Position numbers and translations under genes: made by a program. Positions 9,876-18,242 of a stretch of DNA of 64,000 bases are shown here, piece by piece. The notes beneath the pieces were generated by a model. It was not told the DNA's origin. It searched no databases and saw nothing but the letters and a program-made list of their open reading frames with translations. Position 1 is the stretch's first letter, and every line of letters begins with the position of its first letter. This stretch comes from Streptomyces griseoviridis (GTDB lineage Bacteria > Actinomycetota > Actinomycetes > Streptomycetales > Streptomycetaceae): positions 2,694,001 to 2,758,000 of the forward strand of contig NZ_CP029078.1 of assembly GCF_005222485.1 (NCBI RefSeq). Direction: 5' to 3'.

Positions 9876-11225
9876 GTGACCGATGACGCCCCCTCCTCCC
9901 GTCTGCGCGCCCTGCTGCCCGATCTCACGCCGTGGCGGGCCTCCGTCGACTTCCGGCGGCTGTGGATCTCCGGGGCGATCTCGACGTTCGGCAGCTTCCT
10001 GACGTTCGTCGCGCTGCCCGTGCAGATCAAGGAGCTGACCGGTTCGGCGGCGGCGGTCGGCGCGATCGGGGCCGTGGAGCTGGTGCCGCTGATCGTGTTC
10101 GGGCTGTACGGCGGGGCCCTCGCCGACGCCATGGACAAGCGGAAGCTGATCGTCTGGACGGAGGCGGGGCAGGGGCTGCTGAGTGTGGCGCTGCTGGTCA
10201 ACTCGCTGCTGCCGCACCCCGTCGTGTGGCCGCTGTACGTCGTCGCCGCGCTCTCCTCCGCGCTGGTCTCGGTGCAGCGCCCGGCGCTCGACTCGCTGTT
10301 CCCGCGGCTGGTGGCGCACGAGCACCTGCCGGCCGCCGCCGCGCTGAACTCGCTGCGCTGGACCGTCGGCGGGGTCGCGGGCCCGGCGCTCGCCGGTGTG
10401 GTGGTGGCGTACGCGGGGCTCGGCTGGGCGTACGGCGTGGATCTGCTGACGTTCTTCCTCTCCGTCCTGATGGTCGTCAGGATCGCCGCCGCCCCCGCCT
10501 CCCACGAGGCCGTGAAGCCGTCGCTGCGGGCCATCGCCGAGGGCGCCAGGTACGCGTGGAACCGCAAGGAGCTGCTGGGGACCTACGCCGTCGACCTCGC
10601 CGCGATGTTCCTGGCGATGCCGCTCGCGGTGCTGCCGTTCCTCGCCGACGAGCTGGACGCCGACTGGTCGCTCGGCCTGATGTACGCGGCCCTTCCCGCC
10701 GGTTCCCTGGTGGTGAGCCTGACCAGCGGCTGGACCTCGCGGGTCGACCGGCACGGCCGGATGGTGGTGCTCTCGGCGGCGCTGTGGGGTCTGGCCATCG
10801 CGGCGGCGGGCGTGGTCGGCAACGTCTGGCTGGTGCTGCTGTTCCTCGCCGTGGCCGGCGGCTGCGACATGGTCAGCGGGATCTTCCGGGGCGCCATGTG
10901 GAACCAGACGATCCCGGACGAGCTGCGCGGGCGGCTCGCCGGGATCGAACTGCTGTCGTACTCGGTGGGGCCGACGGTCGGCCAGGTCCGCTCGGGCGGT
11001 CTCGCCGCGCTCTACGGCGTGCGCGCCTCGGTCTGGTCGGGCGGGCTGCTGTGCGCGGGCGCGGTCGGGCTGCTGGCGCTCTGCCTGCCGCAGCTGATGC
11101 GCTACGACGTCAGGACCAACGAGCACGCGGTGCGGATGCGCGACAAGCGCGCCGCCGCCGCGGCCCCGCCCCCGGCCCAGCCAGGGGCGGAAGCGAAGGC
11201 GGAGACGGTCGGGCCGCAGGGCTGA
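9876..11225 (+). CDS. MFS exporter (DHA3/EntS-like)
   Basis: 449-aa, 12-TM major facilitator protein of the enterobactin-exporter-like MFS_3 group. Seen: FRRLWISGAISTFGSFLTFVALPVQI at the N-terminus of the fold, the loop motif GGALADAMDKRKL, and the repeated mid-loop VALP/PALD...RPALDSLFPRLV segment typical of this group. GTG 9876 begins MTDDAPSS. A charged and Ala/Pro-rich tail follows TM12. Members export siderophores or small drugs; with an iron block starting 1.3 kb downstream, siderophore export is possible but not shown. Confidence 0.88.
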   Translation: MTDDAPSSRLRALLPDLTPWRASVDFRRLWISGAISTFGSFLTFVALPVQIKELTGSAAAVGAIGAVELVPLIVFGLYGGALADAMDKRKLIVWTEAGQGLLSVALLVNSLLPHPVVWPLYVVAALSSALVSVQRPALDSLFPRLVAHEHLPAAAALNSLRWTVGGVAGPALAGVVVAYAGLGWAYGVDLLTFFLSVLMVVRIAAAPASHEAVKPSLRAIAEGARYAWNRKELLGTYAVDLAAMFLAMPLAVLPFLADELDADWSLGLMYAALPAGSLVVSLTSGWTSRVDRHGRMVVLSAALWGLAIAAAGVVGNVWLVLLFLAVAGGCDMVSGIFRGAMWNQTIPDELRGRLAGIELLSYSVGPTVGQVRSGGLAALYGVRASVWSGGLLCAGAVGLLALCLPQLMRYDVRTNEHAVRMRDKRAAAAAPPPAQPGAEAKAETVGPQG

Positions 11226-11240
11226 GGCGAACCGCCCCCG

Positions 11241-11260
11241 CACCCGGCGCGCGCCGGGTG
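11241..11260. terminator. 20-bp perfect palindrome, probable terminator
   Basis: CACCCGGCGC joined directly to GCGCCGGGTG between the convergent ends at 11225 and 11273. It can serve as a bidirectional hairpin. Confidence 0.6.
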
Positions 11261-11272
11261 CGGCCGTCCCCG

Positions 11273-11509
11273 TCAGGTCCGGTCGTCGTCACCGCCCGTG
11301 GCCTGGGCGTCGTGCCACTTGGGGTCGTTCTCCCACTCGAGGTTCCGCTCCCTGGCGGTCTCCATCGCGTGCTGCGCCTCCTGCCGGGAGGCGTAAGGAC
11401 CGAAGCGGTCCTTGGCGGGGCACTCGGGCCCCTCCTCGACCTTCCGGTGTTCCAGGCAGTAGTACCACTCGCCCGGTTTGCCGACGGTCCGCTTCTTGAA
11501 CAGCGCCAT
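11273..11509 (-). CDS. Conserved small Streptomyces protein, 78 aa
   Basis: Starts ATG 11509 ([18 protein letters not shown]) after an AGAGGAG site. Two cysteines (YYCLEH and [13 protein letters not shown]) suggest a small metal- or disulfide-stabilised fold with a charged acidic tail. The central part ([17 protein letters not shown]) resembles the SPOR-like residues seen in small 'sporulation-related repeat' proteins, but this is a weak similarity. It is divergent from map with 58 bp between the two starts. Function unknown. Confidence 0.8.
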   Translation of the reverse strand: MALFKKRTVGKPGEWYYCLEHRKVEEGPECPAKDRFGPYASRQEAQHAMETARERNLEWENDPKWHDAQATGGDDDRT

Positions 11510-11554
11510 GATCTGCTCCTCTCGCCACCCCCATGTTCCCCCGAGCCCGCTGGT

Positions 11555-11560
11555 TAGACT
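11555..11560 (+). promoter_or_regulatory. -10 element TAGACT for map, leaderless transcript likely
   Basis: TAGACT ends 7 bp before the ATG at 11568, and no Shine-Dalgarno sequence precedes that ATG. The distance fits transcription starting at the A of the start codon. Confidence 0.5.
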
Positions 11561-11567
11561 CCCTGAC

Positions 11568-12425
11568 ATGTCTGGCCAGTCGCTGCTCGCACCAGGGGAG
11601 CTCTCTCCCACCCGTCAGGTGCCCGGGAACATCCGCCGTCCCGAGTACGTCGGCAAGCCCGCGCCGACCCCGTACACCGGTCCGGAGGTGCAGACCCCGG
11701 AGACCGTCGAGGCGATGCGCAGGGCCGGGACGATCGCCGCCCGCGCGATGGCGGAGGCGGCGAAGCTGATCGCGCCGGGCGTCACCACGGACGCGCTGGA
11801 CGAGGTGGCGCACACGTACATGTGCGACCACGGCGCCTATCCGTCGACGCTGGGGTACCGGGGTTTCCCCAAGTCGCTGTGCACGTCGGTCAACGAGGTG
11901 ATCTGCCACGGCATCCCGGACTCGACGGTGCTGCGCGACGGCGACATCGTCAACCTGGACGTGACGGCGTACATCGGCGGGGTGCACGGCGACAACAACG
12001 CGACGTACCTGGTGGGCGACGTCGACGAGGAGAGCCGGCTGCTGGTGGAGCGGACCAGGGAGTCCCTGGACCGGGCGATCAAGGCGGTCAGGCCCGGCCG
12101 GCAGATCAACATCATCGGCCGGGTCATCGAGTCGTACGCCAAGCGGTTCGGGTACGGCGTGGTGCGGGACTTCACCGGGCACGGCATCAACTCGTCGTTC
12201 CACTCGGGTCTGATCGTCCCGCACTACGACAGCCCGCACGCGACGACGGTCATCCAGCCGGGGATGACCTTCACGATCGAGCCGATGCTGACCCTCGGCA
12301 CCCACGAGTACGACATGTGGGACGACGGCTGGACGGTCGTCACCAAGGACCGCAGGCGCACCGCGCAGTTCGAGCACACGCTGGTGGTGACGGACGCCGG
12401 CGCCGAGGTCCTGACGCTGCCGTAG
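11568..12425 (+). CDS. map: Type I methionine aminopeptidase
   Basis: Removes the initiator methionine from nascent proteins. It is a 285-aa cytosolic dinuclear metalloenzyme with a 40-residue N-terminal extension containing PxxPxP-like residues ([12 protein letters not shown]), typical of actinobacterial MetAP1c. The five metal ligands are visible: D in VNLDVTAY, D in [10 protein letters not shown] in TGHGIN, E in TIEPMLT and E in QFEHTL; the catalytic His is in ICHGIP. The start is supported by the absence of an SD and the -10 box at 11555. A T-tailed terminator follows. Confidence 0.97.
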   Translation: MSGQSLLAPGELSPTRQVPGNIRRPEYVGKPAPTPYTGPEVQTPETVEAMRRAGTIAARAMAEAAKLIAPGVTTDALDEVAHTYMCDHGAYPSTLGYRGFPKSLCTSVNEVICHGIPDSTVLRDGDIVNLDVTAYIGGVHGDNNATYLVGDVDEESRLLVERTRESLDRAIKAVRPGRQINIIGRVIESYAKRFGYGVVRDFTGHGINSSFHSGLIVPHYDSPHATTVIQPGMTFTIEPMLTLGTHEYDMWDDGWTVVTKDRRRTAQFEHTLVVTDAGAEVLTLP

Positions 12426-12445
12426 CGGTCGCCGCCGACCGGGAG

Positions 12446-12478
12446 GACCCGCCCCCTGCTGGAGGCGGGTCTTTTCTT
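12446..12478 (+). terminator. Rho-independent terminator of map
   Basis: GACCCGCC (12446-12453) pairs with GGCGGGTC (12464-12471), followed by TTTTCTT. This is one of the few classical T-tailed terminators in the window. Confidence 0.85.
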
Positions 12479-12512
12479 GTACGCTTTTACCGACAGGACG
12501 TCGGGAAAAGCA

Positions 12513-12540
12513 TTGACTTAGGTAAGGCTTACCTTAGATG
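12513..12540 (+). promoter_or_regulatory. Iron box overlapping the heme oxygenase promoter
   Basis: The 19-bp iron box TTAGGTAAGGCTTACCTTA (12518-12536) contains a perfect AGGTAAG/CTTACCT dyad. It sits between a -35 TTGACT (12513-12518) and a -10 TAGATG (12535-12540). DmdR/IdeR-Fe2+ binding would block this promoter in iron-replete cells. Confidence 0.9.
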
Positions 12541-12549
12541 ATTCGTCCC

Positions 12550-13197
12550 ATGGAGTCCTTCTCGACAGTCATCCGTACCGCGTCCCACGAACAGCACGTG
12601 GAGGCGGAGACCTCGACGTTCATGAGCGACCTGCTCGGCGGCAGGCTCGGCGTCGACGCGTACGCGCGCTACACCGAGCAGCTGTGGTTCGTGTACCAGG
12701 CGCTGGAAGCGGGCGCCGAGCGGCTGGCGTCCGACCCGGTGGCCGGCCCCTTCATCAGACCGGAGCTGTTCCGCCAGGCCGCCCTCGAACACGACCTGGC
12801 CCATCTGCGCGGCCCCGACTGGCGCGGCGGCCTGTCCGCCCTGCCCGCCACCCGCGCCTACGCCGACCGGGTGCGGGAGTGCGCCGAGCAGTGGCCCGCC
12901 GGCTACATCGCGCACCACTACACCCGCTACCTCGGCGACCTCTCCGGCGGCCAGATCATCCGCGACAAGGCGGAGAGGACCTGGGGCTTCGAGCGCAAGG
13001 GCGACGGCGTGCGCTTCTACGTCTTCGACGGCATCGACAACCCGGCGGCGTTCAAGCGCGGCTACCGCGAACTGCTGGACGCGGTACGGGCCGACGACCT
13101 GGAGAAGCAGCGGATCGTGGCCGAGTGCAAGAAGGCGTTCGCGCTGAACAGCGGGGTCTTCACGGCCCTGGGCGAGGAGTTCCGCCTCTCCGCGTGA
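12550..13197 (+). CDS. hmuO: Heme oxygenase (HmuO-like)
   Basis: Oxidatively cleaves heme to biliverdin, CO and Fe2+, releasing iron from imported heme. The 215-aa helical protein has the proximal His in HEQHVEAETSTFMSDLL and the distal-helix glycine motif YLGDLSGGQ. An in-frame ATG at 12538 lies inside the -10 box of the iron-regulated promoter. I therefore place the start at ATG 12550 (MESFSTVIR), about 9 nt after the -10, so the message is probably leaderless. It heads the iron/heme block but is separated from hmuTUV by PhzF and the HtaA genes. Confidence 0.93.
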   Translation: MESFSTVIRTASHEQHVEAETSTFMSDLLGGRLGVDAYARYTEQLWFVYQALEAGAERLASDPVAGPFIRPELFRQAALEHDLAHLRGPDWRGGLSALPATRAYADRVRECAEQWPAGYIAHHYTRYLGDLSGGQIIRDKAERTWGFERKGDGVRFYVFDGIDNPAAFKRGYRELLDAVRADDLEKQRIVAECKKAFALNSGVFTALGEEFRLSA

Positions 13198-13271
13198 GAG
13201 CGGCGCCCACGGCCTCCCCTCTCACCCTCCCCCTCACCTTCCCCCGCCCCCGCCCCCGACCTCTGCGGGCC

Positions 13272-13916
13272 CTACCGCTCCAGTCGGACCCTGCCTCCCA
13301 CCTCCACCCAGCCGCCCGGCTGCGGGGCCGTCAGGAGCTGGGAGCCCGCACCCTGCGTGATGTTGAGCGCCCGTCCGAGCCGGTCCGTGAGCAGGATCGC
13401 CGCCGCGCCCGTCGCCTCGTCCTCGTCGATGCCGTCGCCACGGCCGGGGAAGGCACGGGCGCGGACGCGTCCCGCGGCCTCGTCCTCCCACGCCCAGGCG
13501 TAGATCCACTCGCCGGGCGGCGGCACCCGCAGGGCGTCCACCTCGGCGGCCGTGGCGTACTGGCGCAGGGTGCGCGGCGGTGCCCACTCGGCGCGGGCCT
13601 CGATCCAGCTGAACTCGCCGTCGAGCCGGGCCCCCACCACCCCCGCGGGCGTGACCAGTTCGGGCACGTCGAGCAGCCAGGCGGTGCCGACGCAGGGGTG
13701 GCCCGCGAACGGCAGCCGCAGGGTGGGCGTGTAGATGTCGATGACTCCGCGCTCGGGGTCGTCCACGAACACCGTCTCGCTGAAGCCGAGTTCGGCCGCG
13801 AGTTCCTGGCGGTCGGCGCGGTCGGGCAGGACGGAGCCCTCACGGATCACGCCCAGCTCATTGCCGTATCCGCCCTTCGGGCCGCAGAAGACACGCAGTA
13901 CGTCGTAGTCGCTCAC
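13272..13916 (-). CDS. PhzF-family isomerase-like protein
   Basis: 214-aa member of the PhzF/diaminopimelate-epimerase-like fold. Seen: the catalytic-Glu motif YGNELGV near residue 20, FSETVFVDD, the family signature LPFAGHPCVGTAWLL, and the second-lobe segment DEATGAAAILLTDRLGR with the final ITQGAGSQL. It is shorter than phenazine-pathway PhzF (about 280 aa), as are many Streptomyces homologues. No phenazine genes are nearby, so a phenazine role is not supported and its substrate is unknown. It converges on the heme oxygenase gene. Confidence 0.88.
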   Translation of the reverse strand: MSDYDVLRVFCGPKGGYGNELGVIREGSVLPDRADRQELAAELGFSETVFVDDPERGVIDIYTPTLRLPFAGHPCVGTAWLLDVPELVTPAGVVGARLDGEFSWIEARAEWAPPRTLRQYATAAEVDALRVPPPGEWIYAWAWEDEAAGRVRARAFPGRGDGIDEDEATGAAAILLTDRLGRALNITQGAGSQLLTAPQPGGWVEVGGRVRLER

Positions 13917-13941
13917 GCGGGCATTTAAACATCACGGATGC

Positions 13942-13970
13942 GGGGCGGGAGCGTCGTCCGCTCCCGCCCC
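13942..13970. terminator. Strong hairpin after the LAXTG HtaA gene
   Basis: GGGGCGGGAGC (13942-13952) and GCTCCCGCCCC (13960-13970) form a perfect 11-bp stem with a 7-nt loop. It lies just past the stop at 13987 (minus strand) and upstream of the PhzF start. Confidence 0.7.
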
Positions 13971-13986
13971 GCGCGCCTGCGTCGTG

Positions 13987-15543
13987 CTACTGCGCCGTAC
14001 GGCGGCGGCGCACCGCGAGGACCACGCCCGCGCCCGCCGCGACGGCCACCGCGGCGGCCGTGCCGAGCGCGGCCACCGGGACGTCGGAGCCGGTGGCGGC
14101 GAGGCCGCCGGTGATGCCGCCCGTGGTGGATCCCGTGGTCCCGCCGGAGACGGAGCCGGTGCCGCCGGTGCCGCCGCCCGTGGTGCCCGAGCCCCCGGTG
14201 GAGCCCGAGCCGCCGGCCGAGCCCGAGCCGCCGGCCGAGCCCGAGCCGCCGCCGTCCGGGAGGTCGGCGTCGTCGCTCAGGGCCACCGACAGGCCGAGCG
14301 GGTCGAGTTCGGCGCCCGCCTGGTAGTAGCCGCTGAAGGCCTTGGCGCCGGCCTCGGTGAGGGTCGCGGTGACGTCGTCGACGGTGATGACGTCGCCCTC
14401 GGCGGTCAGGTCGGCGGAGCCGGCCTTGAGGTCGGCGAGGACGACGTCCTCGGTCTTCTTGCCGAGGCTGGTGACGTCCGCGGTCAGCTCGCCCCTGCCG
14501 CCGTCGAGGCTGACGTTCAGGTCGCTGAGGGTCAGGTCGAGGGCGTACGCGCCGTTCGTCTCATGGCCCTTGAAGTTCACGGCGCCCTCGAAGGCGGCCG
14601 AGAGGCTGCCGGCGTCGGTGTCGTAGCCGCCGGTCGCCTTGACGAAGGTGAAGGCGCCGTTGCCGGTGGCCTGGGTGGCGCCGCCCGACGCGGTGATCCG
14701 CCCGTTGGCCACGCTGCCGACGACGTAGCCGCGGAAGGACTCCTTCACGCCCCAGCCGAGCCGGCCGTCGACGATGTCGCCCTTGGTGGCGGGCTCGGTG
14801 GCGGTCGCCGAGGGGCTCGCGCCGGTGCTCGGCGAACCGCTGCCGGTGGGCGAGGCGGAGGCGGTCGGGGAGCCGGTCGGCGAGGCGGACGGCTCGGGGG
14901 CGGTCGGGCTCGGCGACGAGGAGGGCTCCTCGGTGACCGAAGGGGAGGGGGAGGCGGGCGGCTCGGAGGTCGGGGGCGTCGTCTGGACGACGGTCAGCGG
15001 GTCGCCGGCCGCGTCGGCGTAGCTCGCGCTGCCGAAGACGTCCGCGGCCTCCTTGGTGAGGGTGGTCGCCATCTCCTTCATGTCCCGGGTGACGGTGACA
15101 GTGGCGAGCGGGACGTCGTCCGTGGTCGTGCCGTCGCGGGTGACGTCGGCGGTGATCTCGGCGTCCTTGCTGTCGAACCTGACGTCCGACAGCTCGATCT
15201 CGAAGCCGTGCGCCTTCGACTCGATCCTCAGGCCGCCCTTGAAGGCGAGGGCCAGGGTGTGTCCGGTGGAGTCGTAGCTGCCCGCGCCGTCCACGAAGGT
15301 GAACGCGCCGTTGCCCGCGGCCTGGGTCGCACCGGCCGACGGGGTGAAGCTGCCCTGGGCGTAGGTCGCCACATAGGTGCGGTAGGACTGCTTGATGCCC
15401 CACGTCAACTCGTAGCCGCTGAGCGGCACTTCGGCGGCGGACGCGGTGGTCGCGCCGGCCGTGGCGAGCGCGGTGGCGCCGAGCGCGGCGGCGGTGGCCA
15501 CGGCGGCGGCGAGAGCGGTGGAACGTCGTCGTCTGACGGGCAT
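13987..15543 (-). CDS. HtaA-domain heme-binding protein with LAXTG sortase signal
   Basis: Cell-surface heme receptor of 518 aa. It has an N-terminal signal peptide (basic MPVRRRRS, hydrophobic Ala-rich core, ASA-AE cleavage region) and two HtaA domains, each opening with WGIKQSYRTYV or WGVKESFRGYV. Between them is a Ser/Pro-rich linker (about 195-255); a Gly/Ser/Thr-rich wall spacer follows. The C-terminal sortase signal is LAATG at 481-485 plus a TM and RRRR tail, the LAXTG form used by class E sortases. ATG 15543 (GAGGAG 9-10 nt upstream) was preferred to TTG 15561. It lies 61 bp downstream of the second HtaA gene, so the two form one operon. Confidence 0.9.
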   Translation of the reverse strand: MPVRRRRSTALAAAVATAAALGATALATAGATTASAAEVPLSGYELTWGIKQSYRTYVATYAQGSFTPSAGATQAAGNGAFTFVDGAGSYDSTGHTLALAFKGGLRIESKAHGFEIELSDVRFDSKDAEITADVTRDGTTTDDVPLATVTVTRDMKEMATTLTKEAADVFGSASYADAAGDPLTVVQTTPPTSEPPASPSPSVTEEPSSSPSPTAPEPSASPTGSPTASASPTGSGSPSTGASPSATATEPATKGDIVDGRLGWGVKESFRGYVVGSVANGRITASGGATQATGNGAFTFVKATGGYDTDAGSLSAAFEGAVNFKGHETNGAYALDLTLSDLNVSLDGGRGELTADVTSLGKKTEDVVLADLKAGSADLTAEGDVITVDDVTATLTEAGAKAFSGYYQAGAELDPLGLSVALSDDADLPDGGGSGSAGGSGSAGGSGSTGGSGTTGGGTGGTGSVSGGTTGSTTGGITGGLAATGSDVPVAALGTAAAVAVAAGAGVVLAVRRRRTAQ

Positions 15544-15604
15544 GTCGGGGGTTCTCCTCAAGGTGGTCCGCCGTCCGGCGGGTGCGGTGAAGTGAGTGGG
15601 GGGA

Positions 15605-17122
15605 TCAGCCCCGCGGTCCGGAACCGGGGCCCGTGCCGGGGCCGTTCTCCTTCGCGGGGGCGGTGGCCTGGTCCTGAGGGGCGGCCGGGGTGGGCGCCTG
15701 GGCGGGCGCCGGGGCCGGGGCGGTCTCGACGGCGACGCGGGTGCGGCGGCTGCGGACGACCGTGTAGGCCGCGCCGGCCAGCAGCAGCGCGCCGGCCGCG
15801 AGACCGACGGGCAGGGCGGGGAAGCCGCCGTCGCCTCCGGTGCCGCTCGCGACGGGCTGCGCCGCGTCCTTCCGGGCCGACGGCGAGGACGAGGGGGCGG
15901 GCGACGCGCTGGGCGTGGGGGTGCTGCCCAGGTCGGGCAGGGCGGGCAGGGCCGCGTCGGCGGTGAGGGCCACCGCCAGCGACACCGGGTCCATCGCGGT
16001 GCCCGCCCGGTACATGCCGCCGAAGGCCGCCGCGCCCTCGGCGGTGAGCTTCGCGGGCGCCTCGGTGACCTTCGCGAGGCCGCCCTTCGCCTTCAGGCCC
16101 TTCGCCGCGAAGGTGACGAGCGGGACCTTCTTCGCGGTCAGGTCGGGGCTGGTGACGTCGGCGTAGAGGGTGCCCTCGCCGTCCTCGACGACCGCCCGGA
16201 CGCCGCTCAGTCTCAGGTCGAGGCCCCTCTCGCCGGTGAAGGCGACGGCTCCGGCGAACGACGCCTTCAGGTCGCCGCCGGTGAAGGTGCCCTCGCCCTT
16301 CGGGAAGCGGAAGAGGGCTCCGCCGTCCTGGGCACCGGCGGACAGCGTCCAGCGGCCCCGCGCGATGTCGCCGGTGACGTACTCGCGGAAGGTGCGGCGC
16401 ACGCCCCAGTCGACAGCGCCGTTCTTCAGGGTGCCGTCCGAAGTCTCCTTCTTCGCGGGCGACATGGACGGCTTCGGGGTGCTCGACGCCTTCGGGACCG
16501 CGGCCGGCTCGACGTCCGCCGACAGGCTCACCGGGTCGAGCGCGGTGCCCGCCGTGTAGTACCCGGCGAAGGAGCGGGCGCCCTGCGCGGTGAGGGTGGC
16601 GGGGAGGTTGGTGAGGACGACCTCGTCGCCGTCGCCCCGCATGTCGATCCCGCCGAGCGACAGCGTGGCGAACGGGACCTGACGGGACGTCGTGACCGCC
16701 CCGGTCTCCTTCGCCTTGCTGACGACGTCCACGAAGAGGGTGCCGGACGATCCGGCGACGCTCACCGTGGGGCGGCTGAGGGTGAGGTCGAGCTGGTAGG
16801 CGCCGGAGTCGGTGCGGTGGCCGAGGAAGTGGACGCCGCCCGAGAAGCCGGCCCGGAAGGAGCCCGCCGCGCCGTCGTAGGCGCCGCTCGCCGAGTGGAA
16901 CCTGAAGCCGCCGCCGCCGACGGTGGCCGCGCCGCCGGTGAGGGAGTAACTCCCCTTGGCTATCGGGCCGGTGACGTAGGTCTGGAAGGACGACTTGATG
17001 CCCCAGTCGAGCCGGCCGCCCTGCACGGTGCGGCTCGCGGCGTGCGCCGCGGTCGCGGGGAGGAGGGCGCCGAGGACGGCCGCGCAGAGCACGGTCACCA
17101 GGGCACGTAGGCGCGCGGGCAT
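15605..17122 (-). CDS. htaA: HtaA-domain heme-binding membrane protein
   Basis: 505-aa exported heme-binding protein. The signal peptide ends near AHA-ASRT. There are two HtaA domains (openings WGIKSSFQTYV at about 40 and WGVRRTFREYV at about 250) separated by a Lys/Ser/Pro linker. A single TM near 440-460 (GLAAGALLLAGAAYTVV) is followed by RSRRTR and an Ala/Pro-rich cytoplasmic tail. Unlike its operon partner it has no LAXTG motif, so it should be membrane-anchored. A likely relay passes heme from the wall-linked protein to this one and then to HmuT. It is divergent from hmuT across an iron box. Confidence 0.9.
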   Translation of the reverse strand: MPARLRALVTVLCAAVLGALLPATAAHAASRTVQGGRLDWGIKSSFQTYVTGPIAKGSYSLTGGAATVGGGGFRFHSASGAYDGAAGSFRAGFSGGVHFLGHRTDSGAYQLDLTLSRPTVSVAGSSGTLFVDVVSKAKETGAVTTSRQVPFATLSLGGIDMRGDGDEVVLTNLPATLTAQGARSFAGYYTAGTALDPVSLSADVEPAAVPKASSTPKPSMSPAKKETSDGTLKNGAVDWGVRRTFREYVTGDIARGRWTLSAGAQDGGALFRFPKGEGTFTGGDLKASFAGAVAFTGERGLDLRLSGVRAVVEDGEGTLYADVTSPDLTAKKVPLVTFAAKGLKAKGGLAKVTEAPAKLTAEGAAAFGGMYRAGTAMDPVSLAVALTADAALPALPDLGSTPTPSASPAPSSSPSARKDAAQPVASGTGGDGGFPALPVGLAAGALLLAGAAYTVVRSRRTRVAVETAPAPAPAQAPTPAAPQDQATAPAKENGPGTGPGSGPRG

Positions 17123-17158
17123 GGAAGGTCCTCCGGATACGACAGCCGGTAGCGAGCG

Positions 17159-17177
17159 AAGGTAAGGCTAACCTAAG
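17159..17177. promoter_or_regulatory. Iron box in the htaA/hmuT divergent promoter
   Basis: AAGGTAAGGCTAACCTAAG matches the actinobacterial DmdR/IdeR iron box in either orientation. It lies 37 bp from the htaA start and 52 bp from the hmuT start, so one site can repress both operons. Confidence 0.9.
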
Positions 17178-17228
17178 CTTTGCCGGAGCCATACCGGCAG
17201 TGGCCGACAGAAAGGAACGGACCAGACA

Positions 17229-18242
17229 GTGCGACGCTTGCGCACACGACTGGCGGGAGCACTGGTGTCCGTGCTCGCCCTCACCCTGACCGCGACCGCC
17301 TGCGGCGGTCCCGCGGACGCGAAGTCCGCCGCGCCGACCGCCTCCACGGCGTCCGCGAACCGGGTCGAGCCGCTGACCGGCACCGCCCGCCCCGCCCTCC
17401 CCGTGACCACTCGCTCGGCCGACGGCAGGAAGGTGACCGTCGAGAGGGCCGACCGCGTCGTGCCGCTCTCCGGCAGCCTCAGCGAGATCGTGTTCACGCT
17501 CGGCCTCGGCGACCGGGTCGTCGCCCGGGACGTCACCGCCACCTTCCAACAGGCGTCGGAACTGCCCGTGGTGACCCGCGGCCACGACGTCTCCGCCGAG
17601 AGCGTGCTCTCCCTCGGACCCGACCTGGTGCTGGCCGAGACCACCACGGGCCCGGACGAGGCCGTCGACCAGATCCGCGCCGCGGGCGTCCCGGTCCTGG
17701 TCGTCCCCGCCGCCCAGGGCCTCGACGACGTCGGCCGGCGCATCGGCGCGGTCGCCGACGCCCTCGGCGTACCGGCCGCGGGCGCACGGCTCACCGAGCG
17801 GTCCGAGACCCGGATCGCCGCCGCGCGCACGGCGGTTCCCGACCAGCGGACGAGACCGCGGGTCGCCTTCCTCTATCTGCGCGGCTCCGCCTCCGTCTAT
17901 CTGATCGGCGGCAAGGGGTCGGGGGCGGGCTCCCTCATCGAGGCGGCCGGCGGGATCGACGCGGGCACCGAGTCCGGGCTGACGAAGGACTTCACCGCCA
18001 TCACCAGCGAGGCCCTGGTGAAGGCCGCGCCCGACGCGATCCTCGTGATGACCAAGGGACTCGAGTCGGTCGGCGGCGTCGACGGCCTGCTGAAGATCCC
18101 CGGCGTGGCCGAGACCCCGGCCGGCATGGACCGGCGGATCGTCTCCGTCGAGGACGGGGTGCTCCTCAACTACGGACCGCGCACCGACCAGGTGCTGACG
18201 TCCGTCGTGACGCAGCTCTACCGCGAGGACGGCGCGAAGTGA
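17229..18242 (+). CDS. hmuT: Heme ABC transporter substrate-binding lipoprotein
   Basis: Surface lipoprotein that receives heme and delivers it to HmuUV. GTG 17229; the signal peptide ends in the lipobox LTATACGG, so Cys is lipidated. The remaining ~310 residues have the two-lobed type III binding-protein layout (PeripBP/FecB): RVVPLSGSLSEIVFTLGLGDRVVARD, DLVLAE, and the helix-rich linker before RVAFLYLRG. The 337-aa length is normal. The stop overlaps the permease start (GTGA). Expression should be iron-repressed through the box at 17159. Confidence 0.92.
   Translation: MRRLRTRLAGALVSVLALTLTATACGGPADAKSAAPTASTASANRVEPLTGTARPALPVTTRSADGRKVTVERADRVVPLSGSLSEIVFTLGLGDRVVARDVTATFQQASELPVVTRGHDVSAESVLSLGPDLVLAETTTGPDEAVDQIRAAGVPVLVVPAAQGLDDVGRRIGAVADALGVPAAGARLTERSETRIAAARTAVPDQRTRPRVAFLYLRGSASVYLIGGKGSGAGSLIEAAGGIDAGTESGLTKDFTAITSEALVKAAPDAILVMTKGLESVGGVDGLLKIPGVAETPAGMDRRIVSVEDGVLLNYGPRTDQVLTSVVTQLYREDGAK

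Noticed and set aside
12538..12540. ATG 12538 as heme oxygenase start
   Set aside because: It lies inside the -10 hexamer of the promoter; ATG 12550 fits the expected transcription start.
13272..13916. Phenazine biosynthesis role for the PhzF-like protein
   Set aside because: No other phenazine gene is in the window and the protein is a short PhzF homologue.
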